Source: a virus. Taken from it: a stretch of DNA of 64,000 nucleotides. Where the stretch lies: IMG/VR virus record IMGVR_UViG_3300030506_000011, positions 23,505 to 87,504 of that record; one strand, written 5' to 3'. This document shows, piece by piece, positions 34,881-43,802 of the stretch. A model generated the notes under the pieces. That model saw only the letters and a program-made list of their open reading frames with translations, ran no database searches and was not told the origin of the DNA. Position numbers and translations under genes: made by a program. Within the stretch, counting starts at the first letter, position 1; each line of letters starts with the position of its first letter.

Positions 34881-35525
34881 ATGCCTGTCCCAACTAATAA
34901 AATCAGCCTCCTATTTACAGTTCCTTTAGAATCGAGTGACTCCAAAGTAGTAAGAGCTGCTTATAAAGAGCTAGCTTCCCAAGTCCTAAGATTTGCTGAA
35001 GCTATTAAAATTGATCCTAATATCATGATTGTACATACTACAGTCTCTGAAGACCTCAAAGACCTTAAAGCTTGTACTCATACTATAGTTGACCCCAAAC
35101 TAGCAGAACTCCAAACCATTAATAAGAAAGTAGCTAGTGGTAAGTCTGCGGTAGATAATCCTAATCAACCTATTACTGAACTTTCTAAAGGGTTTGAAGA
35201 TGAACCGGCTAGAGTTACTTCAATGCCTATGTCTGAATGGAAGGAAGAGAAGGAGGCAGTATCTATTCCAGTAGTAGATGTAGATAAGTTGAAGGAGAAG
35301 CTGCTTGAGCAATTTCAAAGATTAACTACCAAGACCAAGGCTGTGATTGAGTTTCTAGCCAATAATCATGATAAGGAAGTAACTAGTGAAGAGATTGCTA
35401 CTGGAGCTAAACTAGAAGCTAAAGAGATTACTAGCTGGCTTAGTCAAACTGGTAAAACAGTTAAAGCACTTGAGAATGTTAAACGTGGTGTTTATAAGCT
35501 TAATTCAACTAAGGTGAAGATTTAA
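34881..35525 (+). CDS. Winged-helix-like protein, paralogue B
   Basis: 214 residues, three bases after paralogue A. The C-terminal domain (VIEFLANNHDKEVTSEEIATGAKL, ITSWLSQTGK, GVYKLN) repeats that of A. The N-terminal 50 residues also align loosely (LRFAEAIKIDPN against LNVADKIKADPE). A longer linker separates the domains. Tandem duplication is clear; DNA or RNA binding is inferred. Confidence 0.7.
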   Translation: MPVPTNKISLLFTVPLESSDSKVVRAAYKELASQVLRFAEAIKIDPNIMIVHTTVSEDLKDLKACTHTIVDPKLAELQTINKKVASGKSAVDNPNQPITELSKGFEDEPARVTSMPMSEWKEEKEAVSIPVVDVDKLKEKLLEQFQRLTTKTKAVIEFLANNHDKEVTSEEIATGAKLEAKEITSWLSQTGKTVKALENVKRGVYKLNSTKVKI

Positions 35526-35531
35526 TTTAGC

Positions 35532-35574
35532 AGCTCCTTAATAGTAAGTATTCAATTACTGAAATTAAGGAGCT
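35532..35574 (+). terminator. Hairpin ending ten bases before the 35585 start
   Basis: AGCTCCTTAAT (35532-35542) pairs perfectly with ATTAAGGAGCT (35564-35574), followed by TTCTTTAATT and then ATG 35585. Confidence 0.72.
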
Positions 35575-35584
35575 TTCTTTAATT

Positions 35585-36319
35585 ATGTTAAGTACTTTAA
35601 AACCATCTAATAATAGCAAAGTTAGATTTATTCCGAATCATAATAATACGTTTGGATTGACACACGGTTCACCTAAGAATGGTGGGACATGTATTGGTGC
35701 AACTTGTGGTCCTGGCGGTTGTTTGGATATAAGAGATGGGCTTAAACGCCAGACTTGTTATGTTTCCAAGATTGTGCAGATTTATAAGAATGTGGGAAAA
35801 GTTTTAACAAGTAATTCTGAATTATTGGTGGGAAAAACCCAACCAGAAATGACAGAGTTACTTATTAGAACTTTTCAAACATTCAAAGATAACAATAAGA
35901 AGGAGAATTGGTATTATAGACTTCATTGGGCCGGCGATTTCTTTTCCGAAGACTATGCCAGGGCTATGGTCGAAGCTTGTAGTACATTCCCAGAAATAAG
36001 ATTCTGGGTATATACTAGAAGTTTTGACTTTGTACCTATTTTAGTTGAGGCTTCAAATTTAGCAGTATATCTTAGTTTAGACCCGGTAAATAAGGATAAA
36101 GGGTTAAAGATATATGAGGAATTGAGATATAGATATAATAATGTAGGGGTGGCTTTTATGGGACCTAGAGATGTTACCAATATTAAGTTTATTAATTGCC
36201 CGGAAACTCACGGGAAGATAGAAAATACTAAAGATAAAGGAGCTTGTGCCAAATGTAAGTTGTGTTTCACTTATACAGATAAGATACAACTAAGAAATAT
36301 AGCATTTAGCTTACACTAA
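35585..36319 (+). CDS. Gp88-like cysteine-rich phage protein
   Basis: 244 residues. Conserved-looking clusters are GGTCIGATCGPGGCLD near 33-48, HWAGDFFS near 115, FWVYTRS near 140, and a C-terminal C...CAKCKLC near 215-230. This pattern resembles the phage Gp88 family, whose cysteines are thought to bind a metal or cluster. The exact role is unknown. It follows a terminator and precedes two small genes. Confidence 0.6.
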   Translation: MLSTLKPSNNSKVRFIPNHNNTFGLTHGSPKNGGTCIGATCGPGGCLDIRDGLKRQTCYVSKIVQIYKNVGKVLTSNSELLVGKTQPEMTELLIRTFQTFKDNNKKENWYYRLHWAGDFFSEDYARAMVEACSTFPEIRFWVYTRSFDFVPILVEASNLAVYLSLDPVNKDKGLKIYEELRYRYNNVGVAFMGPRDVTNIKFINCPETHGKIENTKDKGACAKCKLCFTYTDKIQLRNIAFSLH

Positions 36320-36322
36320 ATT

Positions 36323-36592
36323 ATGATAAATGAAGAAACAAGCGTAACAGTGGATTACATCAGAGATAATATTGATGAATTATTATCTTTGGCAAAGGAG
36401 AAGTTTGACAGGATTTATGGGACAGATGCGCATAGTAGAGAACCGATAGCATTTACCCAGTTCGTGCATGCTCTAATATCATTTAGAACTGATATGTTAA
36501 TTGATTTTTTAGGCAGCAATATAGATGATTTGAGGAAAGCATTCTTCTTAGCAAACGAGATAGATTCCGATGACCTGAATTCTATTGATTAA
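36323..36592 (+). CDS. Hypothetical protein
   Basis: An 89-residue acidic helical protein, not recognised, three bases after the Gp88-like gene and five before the membrane protein. Confidence 0.62.
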   Translation: MINEETSVTVDYIRDNIDELLSLAKEKFDRIYGTDAHSREPIAFTQFVHALISFRTDMLIDFLGSNIDDLRKAFFLANEIDSDDLNSID

Positions 36593-36597
36593 TTTAT

Positions 36598-36990
36598 ATG
36601 AAAAAACTATACGATTATTTAACCGGAAATTGGGAACATACAGACCTTAGATGTTCTGTTGCTGAACAATTAAAACATATAGATGAAGAATGTCGGAGTG
36701 CTTATGCATTAATACCTAAAGTAACTGAGGTAATTGCTAAGCTACAAAAAAAAGAAAAATTAAGTGAACTTGATAAAAATATTATAAATCTTGCATCGGC
36801 TCAGTATACATTAACTACAATAAATGTTAATAAACGATTTGCATATCTTACAGGACAAGGACGAAATATTAATGAGTTTTTAACAAAGGTAATTGTAGGT
36901 CTTACTGTTATCTTAGTAGTTATTACAACATATCCTTGTATATTTCATGATATATTAGGTTGGTTATATCATATAACAAAAATGTCGTAA
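36598..36990 (+). CDS. Putative single-span membrane protein
   Basis: 130 residues with a charged helical N-terminal domain and one hydrophobic segment (VIVGLTVILVVITTY, about 98-112) followed by a short tail. Probably anchored by its C-terminus in the inner membrane. No family is recognised. Confidence 0.65.
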   Translation: MKKLYDYLTGNWEHTDLRCSVAEQLKHIDEECRSAYALIPKVTEVIAKLQKKEKLSELDKNIINLASAQYTLTTINVNKRFAYLTGQGRNINEFLTKVIVGLTVILVVITTYPCIFHDILGWLYHITKMS

Positions 36991-37003
36991 ATAACATATC
37001 TAT

Positions 37004-37258
37004 ATGGGTAATCAAGTATTAACCAGGGCTAGTTATTGGACATATCTACCTAATTCGACTAAATCTTATTGGCAGAAGTTGGCAGATAGAAATATAGCTA
37101 TTATATGTACTCATAGGGCAAGTTCTAGAACTTATCAAGGAGAAACTAGAGTAAGAATTGCTTCTACTGCTGGTAAATTCGGTAAAGCAGCAAAGATAGT
37201 TAATTTAGATATTTTAAAGATGTTAAATGATGGGTATGTCTGGCGAAGCTACCCATAA
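37004..37258 (+). CDS. Small basic hypothetical protein
   Basis: 84 residues, basic and Ser/Thr/Tyr-rich, not recognised. It is followed by a 132-base non-coding gap containing a 9-bp hairpin at 37320-37359. Confidence 0.58.
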   Translation: MGNQVLTRASYWTYLPNSTKSYWQKLADRNIAIICTHRASSRTYQGETRVRIASTAGKFGKAAKIVNLDILKMLNDGYVWRSYP

Positions 37259-37319
37259 AATCAAAATTCCCCACAAAAAGCACCACAAAATTAAAAGTCT
37301 GGTCTAAAATAATTCGTGA

Positions 37320-37359
37320 CCTGTTTATCGTGTCGTGATACAATTAATCAATAAACAGG
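37320..37359 (+). promoter_or_regulatory. Hairpin in leader of the 37391 gene
   Basis: CCTGTTTAT (37320-37328) pairs with ATAAACAGG (37351-37359) around a 22-base loop. No T-run follows; the next 30 bases are an AAC-rich leader into ATG 37391. It could be a regulatory or processing structure. Confidence 0.4.
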
Positions 37360-37390
37360 ATTAACTGACACTAACTAAACACTAATTATT

Positions 37391-37693
37391 ATGAACAAGA
37401 CTGATACTAAACCTATTATCGTTAAAATCAAGATTCTGGACCAAACTGGACACACTACTTTGGAACAGGCTATTGATGATGCAATCAAGACCGCTTTTAC
37501 CTATAATTTTACAAATGGTAAGAACATTAATGTACGTGGTGAAAACGGAGTAGTTCCTTTTGAACTATTCGCCAAGGATATTAATGATACGGAAGGATTG
37601 CTCAGTGATACGATTAGACTCCATAAAGCTCTCACTCAATTCGAAGACCCTTTAATTTTCATTACTGGTGCTTTGGCTGGTGGAGCGAACTAA
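37391..37693 (+). CDS. Small protein ending Gly-Gly-Ala-Asn, possible ubiquitin-like protein
   Basis: 100 residues. It starts with a beta strand (IIVKIKILDQTG), a second strand and a helix (LEQAIDDAIKTAF), and ends in a strand running into ALAGGAN. A beta-grasp protein with a GG near the C-terminus plus a short extension is what a JAB peptidase and E1 enzyme would act on, and both are encoded 2.4-3.2 kb downstream. The fold is inferred from pattern only; it may be unrelated. Confidence 0.55.
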   Translation: MNKTDTKPIIVKIKILDQTGHTTLEQAIDDAIKTAFTYNFTNGKNINVRGENGVVPFELFAKDINDTEGLLSDTIRLHKALTQFEDPLIFITGALAGGAN

Positions 37694-37706
37694 ACGCGGA
37701 ACCCTC

Positions 37707-37737
37707 GGAGCAAATCTAATACTAGTAGGTTTGCTCC
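37707..37737 (+). terminator. Hairpin before the 37753 gene
   Basis: GGAGCAAA pairs with TTTGCTCC across a 15-base loop containing further complementarity (CTA/TAG). It ends 15 bases before the ATG, in the same arrangement as several other hairpins here. Confidence 0.62.
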
Positions 37738-37752
37738 ACTTAATTTAAACCT

Positions 37753-39738
37753 ATGTCTTTTATCTCACCTGAAAACTTTCAATATTACGCTAATTACTTT
37801 GCTCAACTAACAAAAGCCAAATTAGACTATGAAATAAATAGATCTGAAAAATATGTTAGTGATGATCAAGGGAATTCAGCATATCAAGTAACCTTTCATC
37901 CAATTTTTAAGAATATTACGACTTTAGACCAATTAGCCTCAGTTTGGTCAGCTGCTCCCAACCCTATACCTGTAGATGCTATTAGAGGTGGGGTTATAAC
38001 TGATGAGTTGCTTAGAAATCCCAACTGTTGCATAGTTAGTGGAAGTGTGTATAAACAAAACATTACTTCAATTAAGTTTTATGCTAATAGTGTGTTTGAT
38101 TCAACTAATTGTAATGTAAAAATTTACTTAATAAACAATACTGTCCTTGAAAGAGTGGTAAATGCTAGGACTATCAGAGTATGTAGTTTGGGCAGTCTTT
38201 ATAACAATGGTAAGATTGTTTTCTGTGGTGATGAAAACACTCCCTGGTTTAATTATATAGATAAAGGGCATATCATAATATTTGCTTCTGCTGGAGAACA
38301 GATGGAGGGTAATAGCCGTACATTTGTCACAGATGCTATAACTTTGGATATGAACTATATAATTGCAGCAGCTTCCATCTATCCTCCCGCCATAGATGAT
38401 ATATTACAGAACAAAGCATTTATTCCTAGTAAGGATAGTAGACTAGCTTTGTTAAGGGTGGAGAAAGCTATTCCAGCCAGATATCGAGAAGCTTATTTAG
38501 CTAGAAAAGCCAAGATACAGGAAGACTTTAGCAAAAATACCACTAATGTAATGATTGGTAAATTGACTAGGAAAGAAAGTCCGTTTATTGAGCTTAACGG
38601 TATCAAGATAACTGCTACCAAAGCTGATTATATAGCTGGTCATGTAACAATAGAAGCCAATAATCTAGCTGAAGTTGTCTTTGCTAAACTAAATCCCAAT
38701 GAAACGGAATGGGATATATTCACATTGATAAACATATATACTGATTGGGTTAATGAACAATTCAGAAACTTGCCACTTAATGCTGATGGGTCTGGCTGTT
38801 CAGCAGCCAAATCGTTCTCATTTAAAATCAATGATATTCCGTTAAAGGTGAGTTGTTTTACTGAGAATACTAGGAGGGCGGTAAATGATCACTTAATCAA
38901 TGTAGATGAGCTGAGTGCTGTTCTTAAAAGAGCTAGTTGTTATCAAGCAGTTGAAGGCGAGGATAATGTAAAGAACTTTGACAAGTTTATTTCTAATGTA
39001 TCCAGGCATTCATTGAAGATTCGTGATATCTGGTCTAATGGTATGCCAGTTAAAACTGTTTACTTAGAGAGTGACAGGAATAGTTACGGTAAACAGGCTA
39101 CTATGAAGCATCCTAAGCTAAGGTTTATTCATAAAGATAAGAAGGGTTTCTATCTAATAGTGAATCAATATGATAGTAAGAATAAGTCTAAGATCATTTC
39201 GACTAATGAGTATAGAATAGGTAAATTTGCAGCATTCATTAAAAGGGTGGAACAGGCGAACAGAAGTAATTATATGAATTATGTTCATGATTATAGTCGA
39301 AATTCTGAAGGTTACTATCTACCACTATCAGGAACTAACAAATGTGCAACTGAACTATTAATTATTTTAGCTGAATTTGCTGGTGATATTACTGAAGAGG
39401 ATAAGAAGGCATTGATAGGTTCCATTAATTATGAGCTGAGTGAAGCTGAAAAGAAATCTGAAGAATTGTTGAAAGAAGCTTGTCAACTAACTAACTCTAA
39501 AGAAGGTACTAGAGACGGCAAGGTTGGCTATATAGTACCAGGAAAGATGAGAACTTATTTCGTTGAAGCTGAAGGTACCCATAAAGTTTACGATAATGAC
39601 CCCAAAGCTACTAATCCTTATTTCTGTGTAGTTAATAAAGGAGATATGGGTGTAGGTAGAGATGCATTAGTAGCTCGTATATTCGCGCTACATAATGACC
39701 AGATGATGGCTAAACAAATTCACACATTACAAAGATAA
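37753..39738 (+). CDS. Large hypothetical protein
   Basis: 661 residues, not recognised. It has no membrane segment or P-loop. The first half is beta-rich with scattered Cys; the second half contains basic helical stretches. It lies between the GG-ending small protein and the JAB gene, so it could be a target or E2/E3-like component of that group, but I see no E2 signature. A structural role is equally possible. Confidence 0.68.
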   Translation: MSFISPENFQYYANYFAQLTKAKLDYEINRSEKYVSDDQGNSAYQVTFHPIFKNITTLDQLASVWSAAPNPIPVDAIRGGVITDELLRNPNCCIVSGSVYKQNITSIKFYANSVFDSTNCNVKIYLINNTVLERVVNARTIRVCSLGSLYNNGKIVFCGDENTPWFNYIDKGHIIIFASAGEQMEGNSRTFVTDAITLDMNYIIAAASIYPPAIDDILQNKAFIPSKDSRLALLRVEKAIPARYREAYLARKAKIQEDFSKNTTNVMIGKLTRKESPFIELNGIKITATKADYIAGHVTIEANNLAEVVFAKLNPNETEWDIFTLINIYTDWVNEQFRNLPLNADGSGCSAAKSFSFKINDIPLKVSCFTENTRRAVNDHLINVDELSAVLKRASCYQAVEGEDNVKNFDKFISNVSRHSLKIRDIWSNGMPVKTVYLESDRNSYGKQATMKHPKLRFIHKDKKGFYLIVNQYDSKNKSKIISTNEYRIGKFAAFIKRVEQANRSNYMNYVHDYSRNSEGYYLPLSGTNKCATELLIILAEFAGDITEEDKKALIGSINYELSEAEKKSEELLKEACQLTNSKEGTRDGKVGYIVPGKMRTYFVEAEGTHKVYDNDPKATNPYFCVVNKGDMGVGRDALVARIFALHNDQMMAKQIHTLQR

Positions 39739-39744
39739 AAAAAT

Positions 39745-40143
39745 ATGACTCGTGAAGATTTAACCTTCGCGACCTGTTATCAACTAGCACAACTTATTTC
39801 TGAAGACTGGGAAAACCAGCCTTCAGAAGTAAAGCATGCTATTTATCTATTAAAACCAATAGATGAACCAGGTGAATTATTTTGGGGAGTTCCTCCAATA
39901 GTAAATCCACTTAAGTTAGCAGCGTCAGAAAGGGAACCAGACTCCATAAGATTGAATAGAAAACTATATGAACTAGAAGTAGTTTCAAAGTGTTTTAAAC
40001 TAATAATTGAACATTCTGATCAATGGCAAACACAAAATTCTGACGACCTAAAAAAGGAAATCATTTCAAGAGTAAAAGAATATGAAGAAGAAATCATTAG
40101 CATCTCTAAACCTGTGCCTTTTACATGCCATATCCAAATATGA
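39745..40143 (+). CDS. Hypothetical protein
   Basis: 132 residues, acidic, not recognised. Its last 62 bases overlap the JAB gene in another frame, an unusually long overlap for this genome, so one of the two boundaries may be misplaced. Confidence 0.58.
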   Translation: MTREDLTFATCYQLAQLISEDWENQPSEVKHAIYLLKPIDEPGELFWGVPPIVNPLKLAASEREPDSIRLNRKLYELEVVSKCFKLIIEHSDQWQTQNSDDLKKEIISRVKEYEEEIISISKPVPFTCHIQI

Positions 40144-40579
40144 TGATGATTTATTAGAAGAACAAGGTGGATTTATATTAAAAGAAGTTGGTGTGGATAA
40201 CTATGAATTTGTACCAGTTACTAATGCCTTAACCGGTACGCATGCCGCTAAAGGTTTGTATATAGCTGAAACAAGTGAATTTAATAATAAGGTTGCAGCT
40301 AGAACATTTGATGATACCTGGACTGTCTTTGCTAGTTATCATACTCATCCTTTAGGTATGCGAGCATTACCTAGCAATACTGATGTCTCAAAATTGTTCA
40401 CTAATTTCCCGGTTAACTTTATCTATGCTCCTGATAGAGAGTTGAATAGATTTGATTATAACCCAAACTATGTTAAAGATGGTTCTGATAGTAAGTGGAT
40501 TTTTACTAATGTAAGTAACTTTAATGGCTTTAAAGGAGATAATAAAATTGAAAAATGGATTGAATCTGAAAATTTATGA
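40082..40579 (+). CDS. JAB/MPN (JAMM) metallopeptidase-like protein
   Basis: 165 residues with the JAMM residues in order: Glu in EEQGGF near 26, then HTHP near 80 and PSNTD near 88-92 (H-x-H then S-x2-D, spacing one residue longer than usual). Such peptidases cut after Gly-Gly in ubiquitin-like proteins or act as DNA-repair or tail peptidases. It overlaps by four bases the 93-residue gene, which in turn overlaps the E1-like gene, so JAB and E1 are co-translated. Confidence 0.72.
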   Translation: MKKKSLASLNLCLLHAISKYDDDLLEEQGGFILKEVGVDNYEFVPVTNALTGTHAAKGLYIAETSEFNNKVAARTFDDTWTVFASYHTHPLGMRALPSNTDVSKLFTNFPVNFIYAPDRELNRFDYNPNYVKDGSDSKWIFTNVSNFNGFKGDNKIEKWIESENL

Positions 40580-40857
40580 ATACTGAAACTAATACTGAAA
40601 CTAAACCTGAAACTAATACTGAAACTAAACCTGTTATAGAAATAGATCCTTCATCAGTTGGGCATTTTTGTACTGTTAAATATGAGGATGAAGAAGAACC
40701 TGTTGATGGAATTATAGTTGAATATAATGATCCATGGTTTCTAGGTGATCCAACCGTAGCAGTTTTTCTTTTAGATGCGTATATAATTGATGCCTCAGTT
40801 GAATTGGACCAGATAATTGAAATAAGAGGGCTTGTAAAATCTGATAAATCTAAATGA
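40576..40857 (+). CDS. Small acidic protein with Thr-Glu repeats
   Basis: 93 residues. The first 20 carry a repeated NTETKPET-type tract, encoded by short direct repeats. The rest is beta-rich and acidic (VGHFCTVKYEDEEEP, VDGIIVEY), possibly SH3-like. It is sandwiched with four-base overlaps between JAB and E1-like genes. Confidence 0.6.
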   Translation: MNTETNTETKPETNTETKPVIEIDPSSVGHFCTVKYEDEEEPVDGIIVEYNDPWFLGDPTVAVFLLDAYIIDASVELDQIIEIRGLVKSDKSK

Positions 40858-41465
40858 AATCTAAAGTAAAAATAGATAGGATAGGAATTGCAGGACAAGG
40901 CGGAATTGGGGCTTTTTTAACTAGATTCTTGTTTGATTATGGAGCTAAACGTAATCAATTTGACTTTAGTGGTTGTACAGTTGATACCTTCGATATCGAT
41001 ATCGTCGACGCCTCTAATCTTCTTCATCAAGATTTTACAGATGATGATATAGGTAGATACAAAGCTGACATTGTGGCTGAAAAGTGCTTAAATCTTGTAA
41101 ATCCTAATAAAAGGTTTATGGAGGTTAAGGATTTTGAGAACTATGATGTTATTTTTAGCGCTGTAGATTCCATGTCCTTCAGGTCTTCACTCTACAAGTA
41201 TGGATTCGATCACCCTAGTTTGATGTGGATTGATGGAAGATGTAGTTCTAGACAGGTAGGACTATATCACTCTAAATTGAGTAGAACGGTATTGGAAAAG
41301 GCAATTAATGATAGTAAAGAACGTACTGGATGTTTGTTGGAATATGACAAGAAAAATAAAACTTCTCATGTAACTCCTCAAATAATCGCTGCTATGATGA
41401 CTCAAACTTTTCTCAATTATATTAGAGATGAATTACAGCTTGACCCTGTTGTTCTTCTTTTGTAA
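40854..41465 (+). CDS. ThiF/MoeB/E1-like adenylyltransferase
   Basis: 203 residues. Rossmann motif GIAGQGGIG near 10-18, then FDIDIVDASNLLHQDF near 48 and ADIVAEKCLNLVNP near 70, corresponding to D-x-D-x-V-x-x-S-N-L-x-R-Q of E1/ThiF enzymes, and FSAVDSMSFR near 100. It is shorter than bacterial ThiF (about 240) and lacks the usual zinc CxxC pairs. The probable role is adenylation of a ubiquitin-like or sulfur-carrier C-terminus. Confidence 0.72.
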   Translation: MKSKVKIDRIGIAGQGGIGAFLTRFLFDYGAKRNQFDFSGCTVDTFDIDIVDASNLLHQDFTDDDIGRYKADIVAEKCLNLVNPNKRFMEVKDFENYDVIFSAVDSMSFRSSLYKYGFDHPSLMWIDGRCSSRQVGLYHSKLSRTVLEKAINDSKERTGCLLEYDKKNKTSHVTPQIIAAMMTQTFLNYIRDELQLDPVVLLL

Positions 41466-41488
41466 TATGAGATACGAAAATTAAAGCG

Positions 41489-41517
41489 AGGGTTGGCATA
41501 TAATCTATACCAACCCT
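41489..41517 (+). terminator. Terminator after the E1-like gene
   Basis: AGGGTTGG (41489-41496) pairs with CCAACCCT (41510-41517), followed by TCAAAAC. It separates the JAB/E1 group from the SSB/RecA group. Confidence 0.65.
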
Positions 41518-41572
41518 TCAAAACTAAAATATAAACAATGACAATAAACTAATAACTAATAACTAATTAAAT

Positions 41573-42562
41573 ATGGCAATTATTCGTGCAAGTAAAGCGT
41601 TTGAAGGTAGTGAACTTACCCAAAAATCTGCAACCTATATCAAGTCCAATACCCGGATAGTGGATTTTAAGAATAAGGAGAATGGTGTTTACCTATTCCT
41701 TTTAGGGGCATATAAAGAAGATAGTGCTGGTAATGGTGTGTGGTATAAACCGGTTAAGATTCGTGATAATTACGGGGTGAGCATGTATAAAAAGAAATTT
41801 GCTATCCAGCCTAACTGTCCAATTGAGTATTTTGCAAATAAAGTGCTGCAATTTGCTCCTGATATGGCTAAGAGTAGGGAGATCGAGGAAGATGGCAGAA
41901 AGAAATGGATTTATCCAGTTTGGGGTAGGACTGCTTGGAGAGTGCTGTATAATGCTGCTATCTTCAATGATTATGGCGCTGGTGTTCATGTTTTGGATTT
42001 GCCTCAATCTGGTGGTGCTAGTGTGATTGATGAACATGTGAGAGGGAAGCAGGCAGATGGTTCACCAAATCTAGATATTACTGACTATGAGCATGCTGTT
42101 CCAATCAATATCAAGCTAGACTTGAAAGTGAAGGGTCAACCGTGGAAAATAGCTATTCAGACGCAAAAGACTTATCCTTTGCCTCGTGAATTGGCAGATA
42201 CTGATTATTTGTATAATCTGGATGAAGTTATTGCATATCCTGATAAACAAGCGCTTATTGATGAGCTTAAGAGTCTTGTACCTGTGGATATATTTAGAAA
42301 GGGCTTGGAAGGTTATTCAGATGGTCTCACTCCTGAATTTACATCTACTCCTGAAACTCCAGAAGTAGATGTTAGGTCAGAAGTACCTCCAGTATATGAG
42401 AATCCGGTAGCTTCCATACCAAGGTCTAACACAGCTAAAACTGTGGCACCAACTGTAAGTATTCCAAAAGCTAATACTGAGCCTAAAGCTTCAGAACCAG
42501 TAGCTAGTAATAGTGATGTTTTGAAACGGGCGCAGGAATTCTTGAAGAATAAAGTTAAATAA
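41573..42562 (+). CDS. Putative single-stranded DNA-binding protein
   Basis: 329 residues. The central region (IYPVWGRTAWRVLY, VHVLDLPQSGG, DITDYEHAVPINI) resembles the OB-fold body of phage SSB proteins, and the C-terminal 90 residues are a Pro/Thr/Ser-rich linker with a short basic helix instead of an acidic tail. It directly precedes the RecA-like gene, and such pairs act together in strand exchange. The leader is long and A-rich with direct AATAACT repeats. Confidence 0.55.
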   Translation: MAIIRASKAFEGSELTQKSATYIKSNTRIVDFKNKENGVYLFLLGAYKEDSAGNGVWYKPVKIRDNYGVSMYKKKFAIQPNCPIEYFANKVLQFAPDMAKSREIEEDGRKKWIYPVWGRTAWRVLYNAAIFNDYGAGVHVLDLPQSGGASVIDEHVRGKQADGSPNLDITDYEHAVPINIKLDLKVKGQPWKIAIQTQKTYPLPRELADTDYLYNLDEVIAYPDKQALIDELKSLVPVDIFRKGLEGYSDGLTPEFTSTPETPEVDVRSEVPPVYENPVASIPRSNTAKTVAPTVSIPKANTEPKASEPVASNSDVLKRAQEFLKNKVK

Positions 42563-42570
42563 GTAACTCT

Positions 42571-42602
42571 GGGAGCACTAATATTAATTAGTGCTCCCTT
42601 TT
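42571..42602 (+). terminator. Terminator abutting the RecA-like start
   Basis: GGGAGCACTAAT (42571-42582) pairs with ATTAGTGCTCCC (42587-42598) around four bases, followed by TTTTATT. ATG 42606 begins three or four bases after the T-rich tail. Confidence 0.78.
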
Positions 42603-42605
42603 ATT

Positions 42606-43802
42606 ATGCCTACAAATAACGACGAAATATTCCAGAAATTGCTGGAAGCTACAGAACATCAGTTTAAGAAGAAGTTTAAAGACACCAATGCCAAGTTTAT
42701 TCTAGCTAGTGAAGAAAAGCCAGCTATTGGATTAATAGTAGATAATCCGGCTCTAGAATATATATTAGATAGAAGGTTTTTAGCTTACGGCAGATTTTAT
42801 CTAGTATATGGTAAAAAGAGTTCTTCCAAGACTTCCTTATTCTATGAAATTGCCAAGATATTTCAAAAGAATAATGGCAAAGTAATCTGGCTTGAGACTG
42901 AAAATGCCATTGACTTGGATTACGCTAAGAGCCAGGGTGTGGATTTGGATAGTGTAATGTTAATTCATCCTCAGACATTGGAAGAAGCATTAAGTATAGC
43001 TGAATCATTTATTAGGAATTTAAGTAAGCTAGATCCGGATGGACAGATGCCTATTTTGATTTGTTTAGATAGTATTGCTGGTAGTACAACTGAATATGAG
43101 CAAGACACCTCTAATAATGTAACTGATACAATGCCAGGAGCACATGCTAGACTGCTAAGTAGGTTTTATCGAGAGATGGAACATCCTTTAGCAAATGAGC
43201 GTTGTGTGTTTCTGGCATTGAACCAGTTAAAGAAAGCGGTAGGTGGATTTACTCCGTTTGGTGGTGAAGCTGAGAGTATGATGGGTGGAGAAGCACCTAG
43301 ATTTAGCAGTACATATCAAATTAAAATGGAAAAGATTAAGGATTTGACTGCTGAAGGAAAAGATGATGGTCCTGAGCGGAAATTTGGCTCCATTCATCAA
43401 ATAACCTGTACTAGAAATAAGTTAGGGAGGGAAGGCAATACCCAAAGAATTAGATTCGATCTATATATTGAGGGTGGTATTGATTGGTATTCTCCATTAG
43501 TATCTGAAACATTAGCTAAAAGTTATAAAGACTTGGTTACTGCTAAAGGTCCTAGGTACTCATGGAACATACCTGGAATGACTTATATTGATAAAGATGG
43601 TACGGAAAAACCTCTCAGTACTGAAGAAAGTTATTATGATAGGGATTTAGGGTATATGATAGCCCATAGTACACAAGCTAAGGAGGCTATTAGAACTGCT
43701 TTTGGAATCAGACCTCTTCCACCTCAAGCAGTAGTGGAAGAAGTTGAAGCTGAAAGACTTACTAAACGTAAGAAGAAGAAAGATGAAGAGAAATCATTAT
43801 GA
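42606..43802 (+). CDS. RecA/UvsX-like recombinase
   Basis: 398 residues from ATG 42606; an upstream in-frame start at 42591 lies within the terminator. Walker A is YGKKSSSKTS near 70, Walker B LICLDSIAGS near 155, and a later ALNQLKKAVGG matches the conserved NQ segment. The C-terminus is Lys/Glu-rich. It catalyses homologous strand exchange with SSB, Mre11/Rad50 and RuvC-like proteins encoded nearby. Overlaps the next gene by four bases. Confidence 0.85.
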   Translation: MPTNNDEIFQKLLEATEHQFKKKFKDTNAKFILASEEKPAIGLIVDNPALEYILDRRFLAYGRFYLVYGKKSSSKTSLFYEIAKIFQKNNGKVIWLETENAIDLDYAKSQGVDLDSVMLIHPQTLEEALSIAESFIRNLSKLDPDGQMPILICLDSIAGSTTEYEQDTSNNVTDTMPGAHARLLSRFYREMEHPLANERCVFLALNQLKKAVGGFTPFGGEAESMMGGEAPRFSSTYQIKMEKIKDLTAEGKDDGPERKFGSIHQITCTRNKLGREGNTQRIRFDLYIEGGIDWYSPLVSETLAKSYKDLVTAKGPRYSWNIPGMTYIDKDGTEKPLSTEESYYDRDLGYMIAHSTQAKEAIRTAFGIRPLPPQAVVEEVEAERLTKRKKKKDEEKSL

